Source of the DNA: Synanceia verrucosa
Lineage: Eukaryota; Chordata; Actinopteri; Perciformes; Synanceiidae
Length of the DNA: 64,000 bases
Direction of reading: 5' to 3'
NCBI GenBank assembly: GCA_029721515.1
Contig: CM056562.1
Location: forward strand, 17,305,335-17,369,334
Shown: piece after piece, positions 47,079-59,407 of the stretch
Layout: the number at the start of each line of letters is the position of its first letter
Numbering within the stretch: the first letter of the stretch is position 1
Notes under the pieces: model-generated
The model's database searches: none
Told to the model about the DNA's origin: nothing
The model's input: the letters and a program-made list of their open reading frames with translations, nothing else
Program-made: the position numbers and the translations under genes

Positions 47079-50000
47079 TGGTGCACTTGTGTTGCAGAAG
47101 GAGCTGTTTGTTTCCGTACTTGCAGGTTTCTCCTCTGTTCTGCAGGCCGACATGGAAGCTGCGCTGCAACTATTCCCCCAATGGGAGAGCGAGAGTGCTC
47201 AGCGGAGCCCAGGAGAGCCTCCACAGCCACCCTCGCAATATTAAAAAGCTAATTATCCCAGGAACAAAAGTGCACTTTATTTTCACTTAACACAATTAGT
47301 CATAAACTGTGTTTCTGAGTTCTAAATCTACACAGCCTCCATTCTCTGCCAATTATTCATAGTTTCATGTTCGTATCACATTCAGAGTTTCAAAGCAAAC
47401 ATATTTTCAGTGCTGGTGTCTGTGTTAATCATCCCACCCACACATTTCATGGATTAGTCATTCACATTGCATGAAATATGAACCCAGGGTGCAGCTCTGC
47501 CAACTATATACGTACGTATTATTCAGAATATTTCGATTGCGGAGTTTGAAAGGGTTAGGTAGACAATATATATATATATGTATATACACTGAGAGAGAGA
47601 GAGAATCAATGATTCCTAATCCACTCAACAAGCAGCTGAGATAATTATGCATTTCATAAATGATTAGCAAAATACAGGAATATTTAATCCCTCTTTGCAT
47701 TGATGTTCTTTAAACAGCTCTTAGGTACACCAGGGCACATGATGAGCATCAAATTGGCCTTTCTGCTGGAAAATAGCACATTTGCGGCAAAAGCCACATT
47801 TGAATGTGACTTTTTTTCTGCAGGCATTAGAATGAGGTTTATTCCTAATTGAAAATGGGGAACTATTTACAAACAGATGGAGAGGCTTACAGTGCACCCT
47901 GTTGGTATCAAAATCAATTCACATTTAAGGGATTAACTTATCTTAGGTGTGATTGAGTTTGTCTCACATATGATTGATAGTCCCAGTGCCACACATTCAC
48001 TGACAAAGACTAGAGATTAAACATTTTAAATAAGTGTCATGGTTGTGAGGCTGATCAGCTGACTGAGAGAAATGTCTCGCACGCCTCAACGCTTAAAAAA
48101 AACTCTAACAAATGTCTACTAAATTCATTAATATCAAGAAATCAGAGTACAGGTCTGACCGTGTGCATCACAAAAAGGTCATGAGCCTCAAATTGCCAAT
48201 CAGAGACGTCAGCTCTGCTTAATGTCATCTGGGTAACCTTTTGTGGTTGATGTGACACAAAAAAATTAGACAATACTTCAGCGTTTCTCCATCACAGAGC
48301 TTGACCTTTGTTGTCACACCGACAATGCAAAAATGACTTCCCAATTATCAACATATCATCACCTCACAGAGAACTTGTGTCAATTAAAAATGCGTTCTTC
48401 CGGCTCAATGCTGAAAGACACGACGAAGCTGCCGGGATGGAGACATCTGGAAGACATGTTAGCCTCATGTGAAGATGTAGTGTGTGGAGATTAGAAAGTG
48501 TCGGTGACATGTCCCGCAGAGGAAGAAGAACAAGAGGGATGATGACGGAGCAGCAGAGTGAGGAACGACTCCAGGGAATGATGACCGGATAACTTCAGCA
48601 CACGCTGGCGACTGTTTTCACCATTCTGCTGCGAAAGAGACAACAACACAAAAACAGACATTAAAGGCAACGCTTCTCTTTCTTTTGAGGTTTAAAGTTG
48701 TGACTATCTCTGATGCTAAGGGGGCGCTGACGCTCATGGCAGGTCATGGCAGTTATCTTCTAACCTGACAAGTCATCCGTAGTGTAATCTGTGAAACGTG
48801 TCTTCTGTGCTCACACTTTCTTGGCCTTTAACAGAGTGAACACAAAGGTCATCTATTTGGGCATGTGTTACTCAAAGCTGGAGGGACATTATCTTTCCAT
48901 TCACGACCTTCCTGACATCACACTGCCAATATTCCAGTTTATTTTGGCATCTTTAAAGCTTTTAGTCACAGTGTTATTCTGACTTTTTATCTCACTGCAT
49001 GAACACAATACTCAATAAAAGTTTGGGCTCTGGGCAGGAACAGACACTGAAATCATCCATTTATTGTGTCTCTGGTCGATTATTCATTCAGGTGCACCAT
49101 AATGCTTCAGCATGCTCTGTATTTAGTAACAGAGGGCCAGTAGGGTGATCCAAAGCAATAACATTCATATTTCATAGGAAACGGTTGTCAGTGCAGTTTA
49201 ATATATTACCTACAGATACGGTCTTTAATATTAAATACAATCCATTTTAGCAGAGCAAGAACACATTTACAGTGACTTCTACTGTAGCAGCATACATCAA
49301 ACTTGTTATTGAACAGAAAACATGATTGCTGCTTTTTAAAAGCGTTACGTTCATCTGGACTCAAGGTTTAGCTTCAGTTTTATTAATTTAATCAACAGTT
49401 AAGCTGGACTGCTATTAGTCATTAGTATTGTTCCACATATTCCTCATTTTTTATTAAATACTAACATATTTAAAAATGCCCCAAAACTATTTTGTGTAAT
49501 AGTTTCACTGTAAATACATTTTTGAAAAGTAATTCTGTAAGTGGCTGCCAAATCACTGCCTGTTTGACATAAACTACCATTTCCATTTTATTCATCGTGC
49601 AGCTGCCATGATATTTAGATGACACATATACATACAGTATTACAAAGGAATAAGGGTGCAACATTAACAGTTAATTCACAGATAATTCATTTCTAAGTAT
49701 ATAGTTATGCAAAACTGTGCAGCTTTACAGGACCAGTGTCCCTACAGGAAGTTTCTCACACAAGTCTGACTTTGCCATTTTGTGTTAAATGTGTATATAT
49801 GTGTGTGTCAGGAAAATGTTAATTTGATTCTTAATATAGGCAAATTGCTATAAAACTGTGCAGACTGAGTAGCTGTGTGGGATGTTTATCCTCGTAGAAA
49901 CTGGTAATAAGCTGATTCCATTCTGCTTCTAGCTTTGAAGACTGGTGAACGTAATGAGACATCCCACTCATTTTGTCTGTAGGGCTAAGGTAAAACTACT

Positions 50001-51179
50001 TTATGTTTGTGTGTGTCTTTTAATGCACAGTCTCTCCAAATGCAATATTTGTTTTACATTTAAATATCTCACTGCTTGTTAAGGTAAGATATATAAACCT
50101 ACATATATCCTACCGGCTATGCAAATGCACCATATATTCCCCGTCTTATAAAAATGGTAATCTGGAGAGTCATTTACAGCATGTACTACATTCATTACTT
50201 TAAATGACTTTAAATCATCCCACTGTAAAATGCTGCTGCATTTTTATTCTGACTATGGAAAATTCTGTCTTCAGCAGTACAGTTTAAAAAAAAATAGTAA
50301 GAAAAATAAAGTAGTTCATGTGTTATATTTTCAGTTGATAAAACATGGATTAAAAAAAGCAATATTCCTTCTCCAACTTTTTTCATCTAGGAAAAACACG
50401 AAATAAATGCACACAACATGATGCATGGACCATGTGCTGCAAGACCACCAATTTCTACAAGACACTTGCAAGCCCTCTGCACAGATTATACGAAGATATA
50501 AAGAGTTTGAAAGCTCTGCCGTTCCCAATTCATTCAGAGCTGACAGTTTTCCTTTTCTCTGCGAAACATGCTCTTGTCATTAGCATGCCTCTGAACTTTG
50601 CCTCACGGTGTCTCTTCTGAACGGTTCTGATGAATTATTTCATCCTGTACGGGGCTGACTGCAGGGCATACATGTGTGGATGCTTCCTCTGGTCTTTTCA
50701 TACTAGAACAGGACGGACACCTGTTCGCCTGCCCCGCTAAACATGACCCCAGAGTGTGCTGCTGACATTAAACTGTGCATGTAAGAATGCACTAATTTAG
50801 AGGCCCACAGGGATGCATTGAGGCTACTATCTGGAGTTCTTTTCTTGCATTTACAGAATATAAAAGTAAGGACTTTTCAACAGTTCATGCTGACTCTATG
50901 TTTTATTGACCATGATATGATGATTTAAATGCTATTTTTGTGATAAAATGTCATCCATTTTGTATTAGCTGGGTGGATGATTGTAAAAAAATGTACATGT
51001 ACATGTTTCAGCTCTAAATCTGTTTTTTTTGTGTCTTTCAATGTGGGCTGGATACTACAGTATATATATACATAATACAATGACATAAATAGAGAAGCTA
51101 AAGTTAGTTTTAACTTGTTTTAATGTGTTTCTAGGGAAGATGGTGATGTGAAATGAGACTGTTGTGGGTCTTCTCTCTG
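47079..51179. other. Intergenic, no gene recognised
   Basis: A (TA)n/(GA)n tract lies at 47564-47604. CNE-like repeat-free blocks are at about 47690-48000, 48160-48600 and 50390-50830. Bases 49020-50340 are AT-rich. Small open frames have no resemblance to known proteins. Confidence 0.3.
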
Positions 51180-51400
51180 CTGGACATGCCTGATATATCT
51201 TCATAGGGAGGAGTTCTGATTGTGTACCTGAACCACCTCAACTCTTTTCAGTGTAAAGGAGCAGAGATCCTTTCGTCCTGTCCTGAAATGTCAGCTTTGA
51301 AAACAAGCTCAGCTCGGCTAGAGGAGAAAGTCAGAGTGTAGATGGTTAACATCTTCACCACCACAGCCCAGGACTGGACACCTGCAGCATCTGATCTCAA
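51180..51400 (-). mobile_element. LINE reverse-transcriptase C-terminal remnant
   Basis: Read on the minus strand, fragments resemble the end of a teleost LINE ORF2: AAGVQSWAVVVKM (compare a VMRTLHRSVVVKKEL-like stretch), LLYTEKS followed by a stop and GGSGTQSELLP, then MKIYQACPAE (compare a LLLHIERSQLRWFGHL / EVFRACPTG-like stretch). The plus-strand words 'gtacctgaaccacctcaact' and 'aaaggagcagag' are typical of these elements. Stops and frame breaks show it is dead. It explains the C-terminal part of the 166-codon minus frame at 51248-51748. Family (RTE-like or other) not assigned. Confidence 0.5.
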
Positions 51401-54130
51401 GCTCCATACTATTGTGAAAACATGTCTCTGAGATTCCTTTCCTTTACATGTCAGTGTGATGATCTTGATAAACGAGCAAATTAAAAATAAAATGATGGAT
51501 AAAACAAGAAAACAAGCCCGTTGTTGCCAACTCTTTTCCAATGAGGCAGTTTGACAACATGTCAAAAAAAATGACACTGGTTCGACAAGGACTAGTTGCA
51601 GCCACAACACATCCTGACACGCTGTTCTGCAAAGCCAGAAAATGATTTTTGCACAGCCTGGTGTCCCAGTCAAATATGGTGAAATGAGGGATCTTTGTGT
51701 AATTACTGGTTGCAGAGTGGAGAGCTGTGCACACAGTATGACTGACATACAAGAGGAAACACCTCCTGCACAAACAAACCTGTGCTAATTGGATGGTTAG
51801 ATCCAGAATTAGTGGGATTTTTAGTCTTGGCTTATTGATAAGTTCTGGGATGTGCTGAGAAATTCACCAAATATGATTAAAATGACGGTTAAAGCAGCCA
51901 TTTCAGATGTCTCCACTGCATCTCTAGATTAGTTTGTCAGTAATCATCAGGCACGCAAAGAGCTTAGGTAGATGAGGATGTTGCAGTTTTTTGGCATTAG
52001 TTTCTATTCAGTGTTTTTGAGGTTATAAGGTAGAAATAAAGGCCTTAAGGGAGTCACCGGGCTGACATGTTGCCCCAGCTTAGCAGCCCTTTTAAGCTCC
52101 GCTCGTCACGCTGCAGTCGCACATCTGCACCTATATATCAAAGCCGTGCACAAAAACATTCCTGAGAGTAAAGCAGAGGTGATTTGTGTGCCTTTCTCCT
52201 TCTTTTTTTATTAAAATTCATCTGTGATCTAACTGTCCACTTGGCTAAAAGCTATACCTTTTAAATCAGTCATCCGTCCAGAACTTAGACCTGCACCACA
52301 TTAAGGCCGGCCCTGACATCACAACTGTTTCCCCTCTCCCCGCTGCGCCTTGTGCCTCTTTCATATATTTTCTCTTGTCCTCAACAGATGGACAATCTTG
52401 CAGCCAGAGATTTTTTAAAGTGTTTAATAAATGTAATACAACCTATCTAGTGTTGAAGAAAGGGGCCTAAACCAGAACCATGTGGACGGAGTGGATGGCG
52501 GCCGTTAGGGGCCACAGCTAATATGGTTCAACATGTGGACCCGGCCATGCATGCAGGTTCACTTGCATGTCGGACAGTTTATGACCTTCAGTGTTATTCC
52601 CTCAGAAAATAGACCGTAGGTCCTTACGCTCTAATTTATAGCGTGATATTCTGTTTTCATACGCACCGATCTATTCTCTACTAGAGGGGAGTAATAAAAG
52701 CATGCAAGAGATGTTGGAATGCAGCTTTCATGTTTTATCTCAATATGGTGGTATTATGTTCCTATGGAGGGTAATATATGAAAGTGTTTGACTTATTGTC
52801 AAATTAAGGAAGAGTGTCATGACCCTGATGGTGTATATGCATTTTATTCATCTCAACCTGACACTGATAACCACAACAGATAATAAAATATTCCTGGAAA
52901 GGAATGTGAGTAGTGATGGGACTGAATACTTCCCAAACACCTGGACGTCAACCAGGAGCTGTGCAGTGTGAATACTTGAAACAGTTTATTCCACTGGTAG
53001 ACTAGGCAGAATTATCAGAGCTCACCATCAACTGTGAACTGGTCATATTATTTTTAGACGTTACAAACTCATACTGTGCAGCCAAATTTTGTGCAAACCC
53101 CCACAACTTCATGTCACATTATCACTTTGATATGATACTGAAAAACTGTTAAACAATGTTTATATCAATGTTTTTATTAAATTCAAAGTCAATTAAATTT
53201 TTAAAAAAATCTTCTTGAGGTACTTCATCATCATGATAAATGAAACAGTCCTGTTTACTGGTTGGCAACATTATCCACAATGGTATGAAAGAGACAAAAG
53301 GTTAACAAATATTTTATCATCTTACAGTTTATGTCATCTCATATAAATTCTTCTTTTCAAAGACACCAAATATGCCAGGATGATTTTGGGGTGTTTGTGC
53401 ATAAAATGATGCACAAGATATCACACACAAGACACAATATTTATGTTTAACTATATGGAGCAGAGATTAAAAAAATGTTTTCTGAACTTATTGGTGGCTG
53501 TGGTGTCGGTAGAGCACAATGACATTGTATTGTAATTATTCACCTAATGTTTACACCCCCAGTTAATGCAAAACATGAGGGGTGGGATCCATAAATGTAT
53601 TAAATGCTATCTGACTCACATTTTTGTAAGCCCAATATTTCACTAAGCCTTAGCATTTCACATTTCACATTTCAGAGATGTGCTCTCGATAAGTGCAATA
53701 ATCTCAGTCTGATGGATGGCCCAGTCAGAGCCCCAGGCCAGTGGTGTGTGTACACACTGCACTGGTTGCGGCAGAACGATAAAACCAACATAGGCAGGTG
53801 TGTTTGGTTAAGATGCACTTGTCAAGTGGGGTGACAAGCATGTCTGTGTTCATTCAAGTGAGCCCCTTATCTGCACCTCCATGTCCCACTCATGAGACAA
53901 AAGCACTTCCCATGTTTGTATGATTTACCTCTCTCTCTCAAGTAAAGTGCACCCGAGCACATGCACACACAATGTATAAATATATATATAAATATATATA
54001 TATATATGTTGCTTACAGCAGACTGTACAATATGTTCTTTTTAATCATATTTCTTTTCCGTTTTTCTTTGGTTTTTCAATATTTATCTCAGTTATTTCAT
54101 CATCTGCATCTTAAAACCTATGCAGTTTAT
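51401..54130. other. Intergenic upstream of rab11fip2
   Basis: No gene recognised. Bases 52030-52760 are repeat-free and CNE-like. A 28-bp near-palindrome centred at 53751/53752 contains a perfect GTGTGTACACAC. A (TA)n tract at 53979-54007 ends about 125 bp before the CpG-rich promoter. Confidence 0.4.
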
Positions 54131-54250
54131 CTGTAGTGCGCGTCCGCGTGTGCATGGACGCGTACGTCGAACGCGTACGTGAGGTGGAAGTGACGTCAGA
54201 TGAGGAAGTGAATCTCGCCGCTGCGCCGACAGAAGTGAGCAGTAGCAATG
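54131..54250 (+). promoter_or_regulatory. rab11fip2: rab11fip2 CpG-rich promoter with ETS-CRE composite
   Basis: By eye count there are about 16 CpG in some 95 bp (54136-54230), unlike anything nearby. A perfect CRE palindrome, TGACGTCA, at 54191-54198 directly abuts an ETS-type GGAAG, making GGAAGTGACGTCA (54186-54198). A second ETS-like AGGAAGTG follows at 54203. A perfect 10-bp direct repeat ACGCGTACGT (54158-54167 and 54171-54180) lies upstream. ETS/CRE sites sit close to start sites of TATA-less housekeeping-type promoters. A consensus donor at 54391 and the rab11fip2 start codon 1.2 kb further on make this the likely promoter. The start site itself is not determined. Confidence 0.6.
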
Positions 54251-54390
54251 TATAGAAACAACAGTAGCTAATGTTAGCATTAGCTGGCTTTTCACTCAGG
54301 AACCGTTGCAGGAGCGTGTGTATGAAGCCAGTGTCTCTGTTGAGTTGAAGTGCTGAATGTCCTTCTGGTGTCGGTGAACATGACACCGAG
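54250..54390 (+). other. rab11fip2: Probable non-coding first exon of rab11fip2
   Basis: The stretch after the CpG-rich core ends in a strong donor, CCGAG|GTAAGC, with GT at 54391-54392. It would splice to the acceptor at 55209-55210 (long T run then CAG). The left border is a guess. It includes gttagcattagctgg-like sequence, and more of the same (cagctaacgttacaatgctaac) follows in the intron at 54447-54468. Alternatively the transcript could run unspliced to the start codon. Confidence 0.4.
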
Positions 54391-55210
54391 GTAAGCAGCT
54401 CTTTGTGATGCTCTGTGTGCTAGCGAGCTCGGTAGTTAGCCACATACAGCTAACGTTACAATGCTAACAAAATGCATGAACAATAATAAAGCTTTATGTG
54501 AACTCCATAACTTAATATTCCTTAGTGTTGTGTCAAGTTGCTTTTTGAATAGACCAGTCAGTTGGATAGCAACTTATTTTGTTTTGGCAAAACCTGTGGA
54601 AACGATGCTCACGCTACCTTAATATAATTCACGTGGCAGTGCCTCTTTTTTAATTTGCAGAGTTTTCTTCTAAGGTCAGATGTGTGAATAAAACTCTCCT
54701 TTATAGTTGGACATCAGAGACACAGACTTTACAGATGAGATGTCTTATAGTTCACAAAACACTCATGGGCATTTTACTTATGGTTAGACTTTTTTTCTCT
54801 CAGGCTTTTTTTTTCTCTTTTTCTCCCTGTGTTCAGATAAGATTAATTGGAGGTAATATGTATAAAACAACTATGCCATCATCGCACTGAGTCAGTCAGT
54901 GTTTCTGTAGCAAAAAATGTGTCACTGGATGAGATCATCAGTTTCCTGATACTACAGATTAGGAAGATATATTTGTATCTACTGTACAAAATAGTATACT
55001 GGAACTTAACTAAAGTAACTTATTAGTGTTCATATTTTCAATAATTTCTTCAAAGTACAAAGTTTGTGCAAGTGACTGCCATTAAAGCTAGTAGAAAACA
55101 TTATCTGGTTTAATGTCAATGTTCCCTGGACACCCACCTGAGTCATGTTATTGTTCTGGGAAAGATACTGATGCTGTCCTGTTTATTTCAGTGTTTTTTT
55201 TTTTTTTCAG

Positions 55211-55449
55211 ATGACTCACCAGTGGCTTGGACATCTGTGATTTAACAGAAGATGAGACTCGCTCAGTTTGTCAGACTTGTCATTGTTTGTAATGATTGCT
55301 CTGTAGGTACATAAACCATGTTGACATGGACATCAAACTATAGTGAAACATGTTTGTTGCTTTTTGCACATCACTCTCACTGAAAACACTAACGACATAA
55401 ATTATCTTTTAGTTTATTTTTAATGGCTTGTATTCGATAACCAGTGCTG
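55211..55449 (+). other. rab11fip2: rab11fip2 5' UTR portion with two short upstream ORFs
   Basis: Assuming splicing at the acceptor ending 55210, this is leader sequence before the start codon. It opens with ATG at 55211 (10 codons including stop, to 55240) and has a second ATG at 55252 (21 codons including stop, to 55314). Both end well before the main start and could reduce its translation. A donor-like GGTACA at 55306-55311 leaves room for another small intron. Confidence 0.35.
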
Positions 55450-55805
55450 ATGATGTCACTGGCCGAGCAGTCTCAAAAGTGGTTTCCAACCCATGTCCAA
55501 GCCACTGTCCTGCAAGCAAGCGATTTACCACCCAAGGGCAAAAATGGCACCAACGATGCCTACACGATCATCCAGCTGGGCAAAGAAAAATACTCGACGT
55601 CGGTGGCAGAGAAGACGCTTAGCCCTGTCTGGAGAGAGGAAGCCTCCTTTGAATTACCTGGCTTACTTTTGGAGGGCAACCCAGAAGTATATGAGCTCTG
55701 CCTTATAGTGATGCATCGGTCTTTGGTTGGGATGGACAAGTTCCTGGGTCAGAGGTCCATCAACCTTAATGAAATCTTTGATAACAAGGAACGGAAGAAA
55801 ACAGA
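55450..55805 (+). CDS. rab11fip2: rab11fip2 coding exon 1: start codon and C2 domain
   Basis: Encodes residues 1-118 and two bases of codon 119 of Rab11 family-interacting protein 2, an adaptor that links Rab11 on recycling endosomes to myosin Vb and EH-domain proteins. The sequence starts MMSLAEQSQKWFPTHVQATV and matches human RAB11FIP2 (MMLSEQAQKWFPTHVQ as I recall it) through TNDAYTIIQLGKEKYSTSVA and LIVMHRSLVGMDKFLGQ. This is the phospholipid-binding C2 domain of class I FIPs, from about residue 12 into the next exon. The ATG at 55450 is chosen because the human protein also begins with two methionines; 55453 is the alternative. The donor GTAAGT begins at 55806. A similar frame in the wrong phase runs through a TAA two codons later, so splicing is required. 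Confidence 0.95.
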
Positions 55806-57313
55806 GTAAGTTTTGCAGTAAAATCTCAGATTTCAACTCAAGGTACCTCTTCACAACAAGCCATATATTTGAATATGCACTGATTACAGTTTTACTCTGC
55901 CGTTGTAGGTTTCAAGCAGAATTATTTACAGTAATGTGCGTACATCCTTTAAAATGTGCAAAACACCAGTGACAAGAAAATGAGAAGATAAAAATGTGTT
56001 CTCACTTGCTTAATTGATGTCAACATGTTTTGGAAGTATATCTCATTTTGATTACATAAAGTGAATCACTGAACACTAAAAATTAAATCATCTGTTATCT
56101 ATAGAGTCATTGAACTACAATTGTTTGACTAAATGTGTCACTATTCTTTAGAACCACAGTGATATCCTTTCTTTGTTGGATTGCATTAGTTTTACAGTAG
56201 TTGAAATTTAGACATTGATATAATTTTAATACATTTCCATGCACTTTTAACATCATATATACAGTATTTGATTTTTCTTGTCTGTGATATTTTTGTAGCT
56301 GTCACGTACTTTAGGGCTCCAGCTCACAGTCATTCGTCATTGTGCTGCTGGTAGAGGACTGGACTTTTGAGGGGAAGTGGAAAATATTTGCAGAACTATT
56401 TCAGTCATAAGTGGATTACAGCATAGACCGGGTTGTTATTTGTCACATTTTCTACATGTGTTATTGCCATATTAGGCTACACATAATAACACATTGTGTT
56501 GTGTTTTGAGTGTTCGCTGTGCTCTGTTCTCAATTAAGTTCATGACTTAACTCATGTAGACCACATGATTTAAATACAATTGCATTCTCTTTTTATTCTC
56601 TTTATGTACTTTTTTAGAAATACATTTTATTAGATAGAAATGTTTTAATTTAAAGAGCAGATTTTTTTTGTCGCCTTGTAGGTGAACCGGTCTAACAGAA
56701 ACACCACATGGCTTCTTTTTGAACTACAGATGAGGTATTACATTTACACTCAGTTAGTGACCACAGATTGGTCGAACTTTTCCACATTGTTGACTTTGTT
56801 GTTTCAGGCTTGGTAATGTATTGGCCCACATTGTTGAGCGATTATTTTTAGCTTAATCACTGACGTGGTGAGCAGTGGTTGGCCTAATTGAAACTCGTAG
56901 AGCTGGCTAAACATGTCTTGTAAGTCACTCCTAATTGTTTTCAAAGGTGTGTGAATGGAGTACGACTTTTTCCTCACAGCCAAAATGAGCTGGGATTGAA
57001 TCTTGGCCTGTTCTGTGTGGACTTTACTTTTAGTCTTCCTGTTTTGTCTAAAATGTCTGGATACATTTCCTTAGCCCAAAAGTAACACAAGTCAGGTGAA
57101 GTAGGCCTGATATTGGTGTCTAACAGTGGGTTCCTGTTTAGTGAGGTAGTCTTTTAACAGATAACTTGTCATGGCTGTTTAGGTATGTTCAGTTAAGGTT
57201 TATCCTCTTGTGACATTACAGTATGAAGGTAAGCTGAACCCATGTACCATCGTAGCTTGACAAGGCAGTATTATATGAGGCTGAACTTGTGGATGTTGAC
57301 CCTTAGAAGTTTG

Positions 57314-57363
<50 letters not shown>

Positions 57364-59000
57364 TTTTTAACCCATATTAAGCAAACAGAATAACCGATCT
57401 GGATCTGGTGTTGATTAGCTTGCTGCACATTCAATGCAGAAAGACATTAGCACACTTCCTCTTTGCCCATCAGTTGGGAGAATCACAATATGTTCTAATC
57501 AGTGTGTGGATGGGTTTTATTTGTTTTAGGTGCCTGGGCCGATGCACCTCGAGGCCGTGCACTTTTTCAGCTGAGGCTCTGTAATAGATATGCTCGCGTT
57601 GCTTGTTGGCCTAATCCCACACAGTAAGCATACTTGACAATGAAGCCAGGACCCTCGATACTATATCCACACTGCACAGTGGGTCTGTGTTCACCATGGC
57701 CTATCCGCAATGTTTTTGAACTGACATATTGGAGAGGAAAGCCCGTGTTGATATCTGAGCAGGCAGCCCATAATTATCGCACACCTGTGTTTGTTGATTG
57801 TGAGGAGTTTCCCAGCGGTCTGGGCCCGAGTGGGAGGATTGTGGTTCCAAGCACATGGAGGTTTATCTTGGCCTTGAGACACACGTGAGGTGCAGCCCCG
57901 GCCCCACGGCTGAGCGCGACGCACAACCTGGGAATTGGACCCAGCGAGGCCTTTCATGACTGGTGCTCTAGAGCCGCGAGCCACGCGGTTTAGAATAGCG
58001 CTCAACAGCTGCGGTTTTTGAAAAGCCAATACCAGCACTTTGGATTGAACCGATTATACGTTTATTTATATATTTCATGGTAGAATTCATGGCAATAAGA
58101 CAAACCTTCCCCTAAATCCAGGAAGAAATATCAGTAATTGAGCAAAATGTTGCATTTCAGTCAGTTTAGATTAAGGGATCTTCATTGTAAGATGAGAACA
58201 ATTATATTGATCAAACAGCACCGTGCTAGAGGTGGGCGAGTACAAAATTGCAAATACATTGATGTGTGACAATGGTTAAGAATATACCCACAGTGTTTCA
58301 AAGATAAATGCATCAAAAGGGGACAGAATAAACTGCTGGTGTCTTAAAGGACATTGTCACCAGCCATATAACACAGAGAGGATATGTCTCATTAGCATGT
58401 ATGATGTTGGGCTGCCCTGCAACGTGGCTTTGCAATTTCCCAATTGCTCGTCGTTGCATTTCTGAACAAAGGCCAGATTTGTGCAAATGCCACTTTATTT
58501 CGCTCAGAGTGAAGGCACAAATCCCATTACTTACAGTTGAAGAAGCAGAGAGGTTAAACAAATAGGAGCCCAAAAGCCGCCAGAAATGGTCTATATTATT
58601 CAGCAGCAGGCTATTTCTTATGTTCAGTTTGCAGAGAATAATGTTTATCCTCTGAATGATAAATTGTATTCTCACTTGTGTTACAAAAAAGTTCAAACGA
58701 TTTAAGCCCCTGCATTTGTGTGTAGCTTTTGGATTAGTCTGCTCAAATTAGCCTTTTCAGTGATGTCCGCAAAGAAGTAGGTAGAGCACATTAGAGAGAA
58801 TGGAGGCTATTTTCTCCACTTTGTCATATTGTTTGATGGAGTAAAGACTTTTACCACATTCTGACTCTGTATACCTGTCTTCCTGAATTATGCTGAATTA
58901 CATGTAATCAGTGTAGAAGATTTTCATAAATCCAGCTCTTTTTATATAAATTGTCCCATTGAATTTGCTCATCCCTAAGCATCCTCTGCTCTCATTTTAG
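55806..59000 (+). other. rab11fip2 intron 1, with CA repeat and CNE-like blocks
   Basis: Contains a (CA)24 run at 57315-57362. A GC-richer repeat-free block lies at 57530-58030 and another repeat-free block at 58310-58720, both with overlapping chance frames on the two strands. The second block resembles conserved non-coding sequence (TCATTAGCATG, ATTTGTGCAAATG, octamer-like words). No extra exon is recognised. Confidence 0.4.
57315..57362. repeat. (CA)24 microsatellite
   Basis: Uninterrupted dinucleotide run in rab11fip2 intron 1, read directly. Confidence 0.97.
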
Positions 59001-59407
59001 CTGGTATTCCTTGGAGTCCAAGCCAGGCAAGAAGAGGAAAGAACGAGGTCGCATCCAAGTCAGCATCCAGTTCATGAGGAACAACATGACGGCCAGCATG
59101 TTTGACCTCTCCATGAAGGAAAAGCCCCGTTCGCCTTTCTCCAAACTGAAGGGCAAAATGAAGGGTCGCAAACACGACAGTGGTTTAGGCGACACGTCTT
59201 CAGCCATCCTGCCTCGCTCTGCTGTGTGCGACTCGGAGCCTAACAGGCAGTCCTTCGCCCCAGAAACACAACCCCAGCCTGAAGCAAAGGCAAAGAGATC
59301 ACTACTTGCTGGGGCCCAGAAACTCTCTGCAGCCCACTCCATGTCGGACCTCATCGGGACGCACTTTCGGCCCAAACAGGACTCTATGAACTCCATAGAA
59401 GAAAGTG
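59001..59407 (+). CDS. rab11fip2: rab11fip2 coding exon 2: end of C2 and central region
   Basis: Encodes the last base of codon 119 (giving Asp) through residue 254 and one base of 255. It opens WYSLESKPGKKRKERGRIQV and continues with FMRNNMTASMFDLSMKEKPR and SPFSKLKGKMKGRK, which are near-identical to human RAB11FIP2, completing the C2 domain by about residue 143. AHSMSDL at about residues 230-236 is the conserved serine-rich site corresponding, I believe, to the region phosphorylated by the polarity kinase MARK2 in mammals. The acceptor is CTCATTTTAG (AG at 58999-59000) and the donor is GTGAGG at 59408. Confidence 0.95.

Noticed and set aside
51248..51748. 166-codon minus-strand frame as a gene
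   Set aside because: Its C-terminal part overlaps a decayed LINE remnant that continues in another frame. The N-terminal hydrophobic stretches match no family.
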